A stretch of 64,000 bases of DNA. Origin: Rhynochetos jubatus. Its lineage: Eukaryota > Chordata > Aves > Eurypygiformes > Rhynochetidae. The position numbers were made by a program, and so were the translations under genes. The stretch covers positions 22,636,222 through 22,700,221 of the forward strand of contig CM050654.1 of the NCBI GenBank assembly GCA_027574665.1, given 5' to 3'. Positions 38,696 to 51,043 of this stretch are shown here, piece after piece. A model generated the notes under the pieces. It was not told where the DNA came from. It saw only the letters and a list, made by a program, of their open reading frames with translations, and made no database searches. Positions within the stretch are counted from its first letter, which is position 1, and each line of letters starts with the position of its first letter.

Positions 38696-41600
38696 CAGCA
38701 AAACAACCACTAGCCAAAGTCAAATAGATGAACACAAGAAGGTTTGGAAGAAAATTAATTTTAAGTTATTAAAGTATTTATTGTTACACAGTAAGTGAAT
38801 ATATCTGGTCTAACTACCTAAGTAACTATGTTCAACATTGTACTAAGTGTTTCACATTAATTGCTAACACCAATGACCTTAACAACTAGAGATACTACAT
38901 TTGTAACTGTATTTTTAAATAAAATTGGAAAAAAAGAGACAAAGGTGTAACTAGATGATTGTTGCCTGCAAATTAACATATATTGAGATCTATAAAAACT
39001 ACATTAAACTAAATCAACAGTTAAGATCATTTACATGATGAGTGACATTTATGAGGTATTACAGTCAGATGAAATATACATAAACCAAATGGGCGAAACT
39101 AAGGGATGTTGCTCCCTTCAGCTTCAGCTGTAGAGTAAAAAAAGTGTTATACAGTCTATCTGTAGCTGTCAGCTATGTGCTATGAGAAATTTAATGGTAG
39201 ATACGCCAATAATCCTTTGAACAAGGTCACACATATTCACTATGCCTCTGAACACAAAGAGAATTGAATTAGCACTTAAGCTCCCTGCCCAATTTCTTAC
39301 CTTGCTGGCAGGAAGCCAGTAACCTAAAACCCCATTGATGCTTTACTGGCATACAAGCAGTCCTCACTCCTCCTCAGCCACCTCTTTTACTCAGTAGCCT
39401 AACAGTAAGAACATCTGCCAGGCTTAAGTTCAATTTTCTCCACTATCACATCTCTCTCACACTCCCGAAGGGTTTGTTAGCCACAGTGTCATCATGTGTA
39501 GGACCATCTTTTCTTGTGAAGCTGTTTTATGTAGCAGAAAATACTCCATGACTTGGGAAGAAGAACAGGGAGGAAAAGGATGGGAACTACGTTATGAAGC
39601 TGCATTATTGACTCAAAATCCATCATTCGCAATCTACAATATATACCTCTTTATCCCTCTGTTTAGGTCTCACTGCAGCCCACTGATGAAGAGATGCAAG
39701 CAGAGAGAAATAGCTACAATTAGGAATCACGCCCACTCACAGTACAGCCCAGTGTCCAAACCACCTTAATATTTTAGGAATTTAGGCAAAATGTTCTTTT
39801 TCTTTGTACAGGACATCATATAAGAGAGGGACATCTTTCTTAAGTGTGAGGTTATGAAATCCGATTCTCAACTGAATCATAAAGTGGTAGTTGATTAAGA
39901 GAGGTCTTTAATTTGTCCTAGGTAATAGTCCCAACTCTCATGGTTGGAAAAAGCCCTTAGCCTCAGCATAGTCTGAATCGTCACAGATCCCAGGGAAGGG
40001 AAGACATCTGGCCAGTGGCATAAAACCTCTCTAGCACCCTTTGACATCCTCCTCAAGGTCCTTCTTTAGCATCAACAGCTCATGCTGAATATCCCAGGTC
40101 ACTGGAGACAGCTGTTATCTGGGTGACAGCTGGTGGTCTGCAACCAGGAAGGTAATAAATTCTTCTAAAGCAACAGCAGCAGAGCCCAATAAACTATGAA
40201 AAGCAGGGCAAAATCTGTACTAGGGTATTTTTTGTTGCCCTTTCCCCCCAGCAATACTTGCTGCCCTATTAAAGCAATACAATGGAGGCCACTAGGTGAA
40301 GCACCCCATGGTGAGCGACCGCCCCATCCATTTAACTGGGAGATGACAATGGCTGAAGCTGCTCTGTTTTGTGAGAATTTGCTCTGGCCCTCAGACCTGA
40401 AATGCTTCTCCAGTCAGTTGTACAAAGACACAAAATTTGAATGACCCACATACACACAAAGCATGCTGCTTTAAAGACTTCTTAGGTTAATTTAAACCCA
40501 GCAGACCCTGATGAAAATGCTCAAGGAACAAGTGTTCTGGAAGACCTGATCTGTCTGCTTGCAATAGGGTTAATGAGGTTCACTTTAGTCCCACACTAAC
40601 ATGCCTACAAGATCCTTCCAGAAGGATCCAGGCTTGTGTTTGGTCTGCTTGAGTTCAAGATGAGGGAGATCAAATCTATTTACATACGGCCCTTTTGGCA
40701 AATCTGTCAGGTTTTGCTGGTGCTTACCAAGCCAGTTGCTGTGTTTCAAATATGGATGTGACACACCACAGCAAAGGCTCAAGCTATGAAGTGACTCTTC
40801 AGTAATAAAATAGAAATTATTTTCTAACGTAGCCTTTAAATGAATGCTTTAGAGCCTCTCAGAGTGCAGCAACAGATCTGACCGCTCTTACTCAATATGC
40901 AAATATATTCCTGATCCAAAGTACAGACAGTTTCTTAACCTCTCAACTCTTAACTTTTGAGCTGCTAATGAAAATTTAAAGATGCTTCAGCATGATACAG
41001 AACACTAAGAAGATGGAAAAGTTGGAGAGCCTCTGCCAACTAATCTGGTATACCCACTGTGCCCGATTCAGCAAAAACTATTCAAATGCACACTTGAGCA
41101 AGCATGTCACTGATTTCATGCATATGTTTAACAAAGTTCCCTTCATCATACTGATGAATTTTGTCCTTAAAATTTCCCTCCAAATTTCTGCTATGAAACA
41201 TGAAATTCAACTTCAGCTAATAAAACCAAATTGTTCAAGCAATGTTCAGGAAAAGCAAGCTCCTTCCCCATACACACATATTTTGCAGAGCCCACCACAT
41301 AAGGTTTGTGCTCTGTGTTAGAAAGACAACGTCCACCACATGGACCTGCTGTCCAGCAGAGCAAGCTTAGCATGGTCACTCTCCCGGCAAAAGGGCTGCT
41401 TCTCCCAAGAATAAGGCTGAAGAGGCACATGGCCTCTCTGCTCCTACAGTCTTCCCTTTTTCCATTTCTTTTGCACGAAGACTGGCCAGGCAGGCTGCGA
41501 ACACAGGCATTCCCGCAGAGCCCCCAGCTTTGCAGAACACCGCTGGCAATGCACTGCCCTCCCAACCACAAGTGCATACCCCTTACAAGCTCTGATGCCA

Positions 41601-41877
41601 AACCAGTGCCTGGTGCCCAGCAATGGTGTGCAAGCATCCAAAGTTATCCATGCGACTTTTGACAAGCAAACATAACAAACACACAATGTTAAAAATGTAA
41701 CAGCCAATTAGCTTCCAGAATTGTAACTGTTATTTACAAAGATGCTTTTGCCACTGATTTGCTATAGTGAGGGCCACAAACTGCAATATAAGAATGACAC
41801 ATTTCGAAACAGCTCATACTTAGCAACTAGCCATGGGCTCACCACACTGCCCACAGTTGAAGAAATTGGCTTTCTGG

Positions 41878-41898
41878 CTCTGAAAACTGTTTTCAGAG
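41878..41898. repeat. Inverted repeat, 10-bp arms with 1-bp centre
   Basis: CTCTGAAAAC and its exact reverse complement GTTTTCAGAG are separated by one T. It could form a cruciform or mark a dyad binding site, but may be chance in 64 kb. Confidence 0.85.
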
Positions 41899-44800
41899 AA
41901 ACTGCAGTCTCCTGAAGTTTTTCACAGAGAAATTCACTTGAGTAAAATTTCAGATTTGCTATTCTCAGTCACGCGCTGCTCAACTCCTGGCAGCGGCTGA
42001 CAGACCTCTGGGCTCCGGCTTTGGGTTGAAAGCCAAACGGAGACTAACACAAACTCCACTGGTGCAGGCCTTGGTTCTGGAGATGAGAAGGCTTGAACTG
42101 CCATCATGCAGCTTGTTCTCCCTTCATGTTAATCCCCACTGGCTGACTCAACTGGGCTATTGCAATCGTTAGCTGAGACTGAAAACTATTTTTGCCACAA
42201 TGATTTCCTGTGGCTGTGAAGAGTACGTTCACTCAGAGTGCTCAAAGGAGCATTTCTGAGCCTGAGCTTAAACAACACTGAATGTTTATTTCTTTTAAGC
42301 AGGAAGCATTGCTAAGTTCCCCACGTGCCCACTGTGACTTAAAGTTCATGGTTTATCCTCACATTGCATTTTTCTCCTCCTCCAAACACAGTATCAGAGC
42401 TTTCAACTTTCTGATTCACTCAAGGGGACTTAATCCAATTAATGCTGCTCTTGACATAGCCAGAGGTATGCATTCCTTCTAGATGGTTATGTTTAAGGAG
42501 AGATATTTAGATAATGATCCCAAAATCAACGTACTCTGAACTTCTGACTCAACTTCTTAACATTCGTGATATTGTCTACCAACCTATTATAGCTCCCATT
42601 TGAAGTTAAAAAAAAATCCAAAAAAACACCAAGCAAAAAAACCTACCAAACAAAGAGCAACCCTCCTCCCCTAAAACAATAACTCCCACACACAAAGACA
42701 GTACTTTTTTAGGCAATAAACCATGCCATAATACAAAATAGAGCACAGAATAATAATACCTCATCCATTCAAAATCTAGGATGACTACTAGCATCTCAAA
42801 CATTTAATGGTCTCACAAATTCAAACTTAAGACCTTTTGTATTGTATCACAGTGTTGATCTTACTTCAATCTCTAATTAAGACTTCAATCTTACAGTAGT
42901 TAAGTTGTACAATACTGCTCTTATATCACGCACATGACGATTTAGGTGTTACCGTCTTTCACTTTGCGCAATCTTTCTGCATGTTTTGTCTTCGCTGATC
43001 GAAGCCATAACACACACAAACAGTGAGCAGTGCTGTCACCCAGCATTGTTGTGGTGGATGACCATTAATACTTCACAGCCTGTGTTGCTATCTAGAAGAA
43101 AAAAGCAACAAATTTTCACCTTCTTTTGAGACATCAGCTTTTTAAGGAATTTAGAAAATCAAAGTTCCAACTCTTTTCCAGGCAGAACTCAAAATAACAC
43201 AGGATGAAGGCGTTTGATTACCCAGAGGCACACTGTCAGCATTTCGGCCAGGTATGCAGGGCCGTATGTTTTCACTTCAAATTTTCAGACATATCTCCTA
43301 AAGAATTTCTACTCTTTAAAAATAAACTAAGAGCTTTATTAAATCCTAGATCTGTATGTCCTTAGATCACGACAGACCTATACACTGAAAACCCAAACAG
43401 AGCACAGATCAGAACCACAATGAGCGCATTGGACAGCTCCATGGAGTACCTTTGATTGGTTCAGGAACCAGAAAACGTAACTCCACAGTCTGCATCTTCC
43501 ACTAAATCTTGACTGACCTTCGTTCCAGATAACCAGTCTCATACAAAGCTGTAAGTATGACAACGTTTGATGGCAGTAGCCCCACTGCTCCAATTAGCTG
43601 CCTCCCAAGATTTCTCTAATGATAATTTGCTGCATTTCTGCAGAGCCTGGCAGATGCAAGTGGATATAGAGAGTGTTATTAAAAAATAAAAAAAATCATC
43701 TTGCCCTTTTTGACATGGTATTGCTGTTGAGTTAGACTGCAGCAACCATGTAAATGGTAAATAGTTCCTGCACCGTGGGTAAGCAGAAGTTATTTGAGGA
43801 AGGAGACAGTTATGCAGAGCTCACTAAAATGTGCAAAATAGCAGGTATGATAAATTGAGAAATCTTTATTGCTTTTCTCTTCAATTTTCTGGTTTAAGAT
43901 TTGAGTGTCATCTGATTTTCCTCTTGGCTGCAGTTTGAATCAGTTATTTAATATTTAATGTTACAGTGCCACTTGAGACCAGTCCTGTCCTAAATCTGTA
44001 TGCTCAAAACGCAGCTCCAAAAGTCTTACAAGCAAAATTTAGTAGTGCAGAAAAAAGGAAAAGGAAACACAGTACTAAATTATTAAGTGATGCAGTTTTA
44101 TAAATAATAAAGCATGTTTATATAATTAGACCAGAAAAGAGGTATAATATAATAGGTGTTTGGGTAATTCCTTCTAGGTTACATAGCTTCTGCTTCATGG
44201 TTATGCAACTGTTCTCTTCTGAGCACTTCAAGAACTACATGAAATAAAGCTCTGGTAAGATGTCAGAGATCTATTAGTATTGCCAAATCTTGCCCTACAA
44301 ACAGGCACTACTATCTGGAAAGCTCATGGGAAAAGCACACAGAAAAAAACCAGAGGTTGCTGCCACTCACCGTCCCCTGTGGTCTGAAACAGTTTCCTAT
44401 CAGTGATGCTCAACACACACGGCTTATAAGTCTTGGAGAGAAAAAAATGACCCAAAGTCTTTCCAACCTGGACCTCTAGTCTCCATCCTTACCAGTGATC
44501 TCACAAGTCACCTGTGTTTCCAAAAATGGCCTTTCAGCTCCTCTGTGCCTATCACAACAGCTGCTCAGTCCCACTCTTTTCCAATTCCAAAGGAACAAAA
44601 ACTTAAAATCCTCCAGATTGCATTTGCTTTTCACCTAGTAATGTTGTCCCAGCCATAATGGCCTATGCCTAGTCAGCATATGACAAGCTGCCACATTAGC
44701 TTACAGAATACTTCCTGAAGAAAATACTTGGTTCAACTTTCTCCAAAGAGCATGAATGTACATTATTGGACAACTTACTAATGCAGAAAAAAATGTTAGT

Positions 44801-47800
44801 TAAATGCCTGTAAGTGAAAAACATTAAACAATGTGGAAGCTAATTCTCCTCGACTCTGTCTCTCTGAACAGATGTACACAGTCCCCGTATCTATAAAATT
44901 GTGTAACAGCATAAATATGAGGGAGAAGAGAGGAGTAAGGACTTGCATGCCAATTCATTCATTGCCGTGTATAAAACAAAACCTTATTGCCACTACCCTT
45001 CAGTTAGTAAGGTGTTTTGGTATGGGTTGATTGTGACTAGCCACCTGTAGAGAACAAGTCATACTCCAGTTTGTTTCTTTTGGTAAAGACTGAAATAGGG
45101 GAAGATACCAAATAGCTTGGGACTACTGAGTATGCAGTTTGCAGCTCCCTGGGGAGCTCTGGTTTGAGTAAATTTGTATGGATTCAGCATGAATTTGGCA
45201 AACACCATTAGCAAGTGCTACGCATGCAGAACAGCTAACAACTCTGAAGACAGCAGAGATGGGAATAAGAAGGGTATCCTTCTAAATTAGCATTTTGATC
45301 TTGTCTGTCTTTCTTTTTTAAATGAAAACAAAGGTAGAACTTGGTAGATACCTGCACTTACTGAAGATCCAAAAAAAAAAACCAAATTTGCATGGAGAAT
45401 TTGAATGGAGAACTTATTCTGAATCTGAAAGTAAATATTCATTAATAAATGCTTGATTGTCATGCATTTCACGAAGTTATTACAGCCTAAACAAACACTG
45501 TTCATGTCGCTTTCATGCTGCACATACCTAACAGGTCAAACAAGACCACAGTTAGGATTGGAAACAAAATTAACATCTTAGAAACAGAAAAGAGAACTCC
45601 ATAGGAAAAGACAAAGCAATAGGGAGGGTAAAAGTATGAGGCAAAAATTGCACAAGTAACCACTAAGGCATATAAAGGAAGAAAACACCAAATGTACAGG
45701 ATAATAGCAATAAAAAGAGCAGAACATTGCGAAAGGGAGGAAAAGAAACTTTTTTGCTCTCTTTTCACTCTTCTAGTCAGCTTTTAAACACAACATCACA
45801 GATGAAAAAGAACTAACAAGTACCATTACAGATCTGAGAAGTAAACGCAACCTTCACTATTCATAGATAATAACTATCTTACACCGTTTGCTATTCTACT
45901 CGGGCAAGAATGGTTGTGTTATTGGAAAGTATCATTTAAGAGAATTAAAAAGCCCTCAAATTTTGGCAGCAATAAAATATTTTTAACAAGAGATATCGGT
46001 ACCTGAAACCTGTCACTTGAGAGATCAGTATCACAGACAAACATACTAACAAATGGTGAAGAAGCCCAACGTTTCAAGCAGAACAAGAGATACAAACTGG
46101 GAGAACACCCTGCACTGATTTCCCAAAAGATCCTCTCAAAGTCATCAGTAGTCAGTTTTTAAGTCCTCAGAATCCTACCTACTAAACATCAAAAGTAGTC
46201 TTGAAGGCTGTAGCATCCCAGACTGAGCCCTTGCTTCCCTGGCTGTACATCCCCTATGGCTCTGCTGAAAAATCCCAGCTCTGCCTCCATGTTTCTTCAC
46301 TTTCAAGCCACTTGTCTGCAGTGTTTGGCAACTTCATCTAAAGCCAAGGCTGACTGAAGGAGGCAGGCAGTCTCTTCTATAATCAAGAGCTAGGCAATTC
46401 AAAGCTAACATAAGAAAGCAGCAGCTACTGCTGTCTTTGCAGTTTGCCTTTAGTTGTATTTAATCGTCATACTGCGACTGCAATTTTGAACTAGTATTCA
46501 CCTTAACTAGAACTAAGGGAAAAGTTATTTAATTTCCATAACATAAAATAATGATGAGCACACACAAACCACAAGAGAATGGAAACCTAGTTAATTAATT
46601 ATAACCTTGCTTAATGTGTAATGACAATGTTAAATGATCGTGACCAGCACATTAGTTGATTTAAATTTATTAATTGTGTTAAAAACTGTGCCACAGACGG
46701 CAGTAAGGGCAGGGAATTCAAAGTTTCAAGTAATCCAGTTTGAGGGAAGAGGGAATTTCATAAAAAGCAAAATGGAACGTGCTTATAGCACAGTCTAGAA
46801 ATACGGTGAGCACAGTCTGAGGATATGGCATGGACACCTTTGCCTGTCGCTCCAGCAGAACAGTACAGGAAGAGGTCTGGCAATTCCTGATACAACCAAT
46901 GTTTTTAGTTCCCCCCAATCCCAGGTTTGGGCACAGAAACATCCAGAGGCCCAGCTTAAAAAGAAAAAACAGAGATTGTAGACCAGATTCACACATTAAG
47001 TATGGCAGACATGGTAGGAAAGGAATTATGAGGGAAACTGCCAACCTTGCCCAATTCTGGGGTCTGTTTCATACCACACCACAGTCCCAAACTAACTGGA
47101 GTCTCTTTGAGCAGCATACTATGGAGCTGCAAGAAGTCTACTCCCACTTTCCCTTTCACCAGACAGTTCAGCTTTCTAGTGCAGTGGGATAGCAGGGCAA
47201 CAAGAGCAGAGCCAGACCCAGTAGTTTACTATTCAAAACCAAGAAATAATGATAGGAACAGTTAGATAAAGGGTGTATATATGGATGTATAGCCTTACCA
47301 GCAGCTGTTCAGCAGAAAAACATTCATTTCTCAGAGAGTGTTAATCTAAGCACTCGTACAGAGCTGGCAGCAGGAAGAGATGTACTTAGAGCACTGCATG
47401 ACACACCGTGCCCTGCTCCACCACATCACATCCTCCTATCCTACTGCATCAGAAGGGATAGGGGGCAGCAGCAATTTATCCCCCTTCTCCCCTCCATCAC
47501 ACCAAAACCTGAGCTTTTGTATTGGAGGCAAGGACTGCACATGACTCTCTGGTTTCCCTTCTGTTACTCAGATGCATATACCAGCAGTACTCCAGCATGC
47601 TTATGTGACCCCCTACCGGAAAATTTAACTGACAAGCACCCTATGTTTTCATGCAGGGGGACGTTTAACCCCAATAAATATAGTGCACTGCCCTATGAAA
47701 CAGCTGTACAGCCAGCTGTCTGGTACAGGGCAGGGCAAATGGGAGGGGAAGGATGGAGAAGTCACACTTACTAGAGCTGCAACGGTAGCCTGTGCTGCTG

Positions 47801-49689
47801 AACTGAAGTCAGCCTGTGAAGTATGCCACAGCACAAAAGCACGTAATAAAATCATAAAAGGACGTATAATTAAGCTACTTATCCAGCCTAACCATCAATG
47901 TGAATAGTCCACAGCCTAATACAGATACTCCGAGAGGCAAAGCTGGAGGCATATGCCCACAGCCAACCACACTGTAGCAGCTGGGTGTCATTGCCCAGAC
48001 TCTGCACTCAGAAGTGCAAGTGCTGAGCAAGCTGTGTGTTACAGAGGAGCTATGTGCAAGATGTTTAGTTCTGATTCACCAGGGAGCAAGGGTTAGGGCA
48101 GAATTAAAATTGCTGTCAGCAGCTGCACTGAGGTCTTACTACTTTAAAATTACCAGCCATCAACTTATTCTTGTGCCCAGAGACTTAGACTATAAATTGC
48201 TGTATTTTATGTAACTCAAGGCAACCAGTACTTTCTCTTGGAGCAGGGAAGCCATCGGTGAAACAGCTGTGAATGACATTGTATGAAAAAGCATATTTAC
48301 ACTAAATAAAAAGCTTCATCAATACACTTCGGTGCTGACTTCACATGTGGTTCAGAGAGAAACACAAATTCAAACTCGGGCTCTGCCCTGGTATCAGACA
48401 AAAGAGTCAGTGAAGTATGGAGCCATTGTGTGCTACCTACTCTCAAGGAGTAACATCTCACCCTGACATAAAAGAGAGCAGGATTTCTGCCTTAGCTTTA
48501 TATACCCAAACATGACTCCAGGCCTTTTTGCACAGCAATAGTTTCCCTGACATGAGTCTTGGTATATATGCCTCATACTCCTTCACCTTCTATGGAGGCC
48601 TTGCATGCAAGCACATCCCTCTTCCTTTTCTGTGATGCTATTAGGGGTAATACTCTTAAAAGAATAATAGATCATTGAACGTATCAATGCCAGAGTCTAG
48701 ATGTGTCAGAGTTCTGCAATAAAAATTGCAGTATTTTACATGCCTACTATAGCTAACAACTGCCAGACTGTCTTTGCTACTCTCTACACTTCAGTTATCT
48801 TGCTAGATGACTTCAGAGTCTCCTTTTTGGCATCTGTGACTAATCCTGACTACCCTACTACCTGCAGCTATAATGAACTCTTCTGGCACTCAGCAAAGGT
48901 CACGTCTTGTCTGGTCTGGAACAATGTCACAGACTACCACTACCCCTCCACATCTCATTGAAAACCTATGTTCTCCCTTGCCAAGCTGTGTCACAAATCT
49001 GACACTACCAACACCTGAGCCCCTACTCCCTGCTACACCCTTCATGTCACAAACACCATTTGCTCACACAGCTGTCTTCCTTACGGCTGTACTCCAGTTT
49101 CAGCATGTGTGATACTTTGTAAAGACTTAAGATTAGTCTTTAGGACAGTTTTCTAAGCAAACCATGGATACAATCTATTTATCAGCACAATACCAAATAC
49201 TCTCGTTGCCCAATTAAATCAACAAATCGCTTTAATTACAAATTACTGCTGAATTATTGCCTCAGAAGAGCCTCAGAAGAGCAATGAATTCCATGAAAGG
49301 AACATGAAATCCTGTTTAATTACGCAGACTGTAAAAACCAGTTTTCACTATTCAATTTTGAATACGCTACTTTTCTTTTTCATGTAATACCTCTTGGTTT
49401 TTGCACAATGAGATAGGCAGTTACTATTGTCCATTTATTTTCTTCGTACAAGTCGGCATTTCATATGCTTTTATCTTGTACTAAGGCAACCCTCTCTCTT
49501 CTTCCATTGTCTCTCTGATCTCCTGCACAATCCTTGTAGCATCTACAGTCACTATGCTGCTATTTGCATCAGCAAAGTACCATACTTTCGTATTACATTT
49601 AATGAAAATTCTAATTAAAATTGGCAGTGGAACCATTTTTCAGCTCACACCAGTCTAGCAGCACAATGGAAAACAGGAACAGGTAACCC

Positions 49690-49737
49690 AGCTCTATAGG
49701 GTTACTAACTGTAAGCTCTATAGGGTCTACTAAACTC
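49690..49737 (+). repeat. Tandem duplication of about 24 bp
   Basis: The 12-mer AGCTCTATAGGG occurs at 49690-49701 and 49714-49725, each followed by a related ACTAA-containing stretch. It is a local duplication with some divergence. Confidence 0.75.
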
Positions 49738-50087
49738 CAGTATCATCAGTTCTATTCCCTTCAAAGACAGCTTTCCCTGAGTAGTGTAAGAGTTAGCCTT
49801 TTCTGTTCCCCCTTACCTGACACTATCATCATTAAATCTGTATCACCTGATATATGAATCCCTACCCAGGAATTTCAGAGAGATCAAGGTGGCAAGAGAA
49901 CAACTAGTTCTGATGGGCTCATATCCACAACGGTCAGGGCTGGAACACTGGATAGCATGTGCCCAGGATACACTTTACATTCATATGAAATATAGCTCTG
50001 AAACATCATGAGGATTTGTGGGTTTGTGGGGAGTTTAGGGGGTTGTTGCCCCACACCCCCTGTTCCTTTCTTCCATCCCTGCAACAA

Positions 50088-50404
50088 TGTTGTGGTTTAG
50101 GCCCAGACACCGCAACTCAGCCCCACGCAACTGCTCACTCACTCCTTCCCCTGGTGAGATGGGGACAAGAAAATATAAGTAAAGGCTCATGGGTTGAGAC
50201 AAGGACAGGGAGGGATCATTCACCAGTTATGGTCATGGGCAAAACAGACTCGACTTGGTGAAAAAATCAATCTAATTTGTTCCCAATCAAATCAGAACAG
50301 GACAATGAGAGACAAAACCAGATCTTAAAAACACCTTTCCCACATTCCTCTCTTCTTCTTGGGCTCAGCTTTGCTCTCGATTTCTCTGCCTACTCCTCTG
50401 ACAA
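50088..50404 (+). mobile_element. Partial LTR of an avian endogenous retrovirus
   Basis: The segment starts with TG in TGTTGTGGTTTAG and continues with blocks typical of a widespread avian LTR: CCCCACGCAACTGCTCACTC, GGTGAGATGGGG, CTCATGGGTTGAGA and CCAATCAAATCAGA. Only the first part of an LTR is recognisable, with no internal retroviral genes and no second LTR in the window. It is therefore a broken, probably solo LTR remnant inside CERS6 intron 3. Family assignment (ERVL-like) and moderate-to-old age are inferred from remembered consensus sequences; this type is commoner in Neoaves than in chicken. Confidence 0.65.
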
Positions 50405-51004
50405 AATAGAATGTGGCAGTGAAGGCACATCCTTATTTTCTCGCTTTGGTTCCATTGTGAAGGCAAAGGTGACTATTTTAGAAATTATTTTGTTTCAAAT
50501 AAATGAGAACTGAGAACTTCAATCTGCTGTTTTAAGAGAGACACTTAAAATAATAAAAGTGATAATAGAACCTTGATAATACCAAGAACCCATTTTCGTT
50601 ATTATTTGTCCTTTCTCTAGCATTTCTAACCTTAGAAATCACCCAATAGGTTTATGACTCCCTTCTTCTAAAACGCAAACCAAACAAGAACATGCTTCTT
50701 GCTTTACAAGCAATTTATGGCTATTTAAGAGCAACCAATTTACTTTAACCAGCAGTTTATGACAGGCTGCTATCAGGATTCATTGACATGAAGTTCCCAT
50801 ATATTTTAATGGAAAGATATGTATTACTTAGTTACATAACATTCAATGAAGAAAAAATGTAATCAATAAAAGACCTTCAGAAAACACCATTAAAGTGGTC
50901 TTTACTTCTGATGAAGGCAGTCAGTCTCAACCTTTACTGTTTTTTTAAGTGCAACTAGTACAAACCAGTAAGAACTTCATATGGAAAAAATCTGTGGATG
51001 GGGC

Positions 51005-51043
51005 TCTGTGTGTGTGTTATAATAAATAAATAAATGAATAAAC
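51005..51043 (+). repeat. TG run followed by an AATA/TAAA microsatellite
   Basis: A TG run of about five units, then about five tetranucleotide AAAT-type units with one interruption. Confidence 0.85.

Noticed and set aside
39900-40150. CATGGTTGGAAAAAGCCC resembling a CR1 tail start
   Set aside because: Following sequence does not track the CR1 3' UTR and the tandem terminal units are absent.
41191-41662. Overlapping open frames of 148 and 118 codons on opposite strands
   Set aside because: The patch is GC-richer than its surroundings, which lowers stop frequency in all frames. No protein family is recognisable and no supporting splice or start context was seen.
46718-47192. Open frames of 108 and 120 codons on opposite strands
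   Set aside because: No recognisable motif; the hydrophobic minus-strand frame looks like translated pyrimidine-rich intron.
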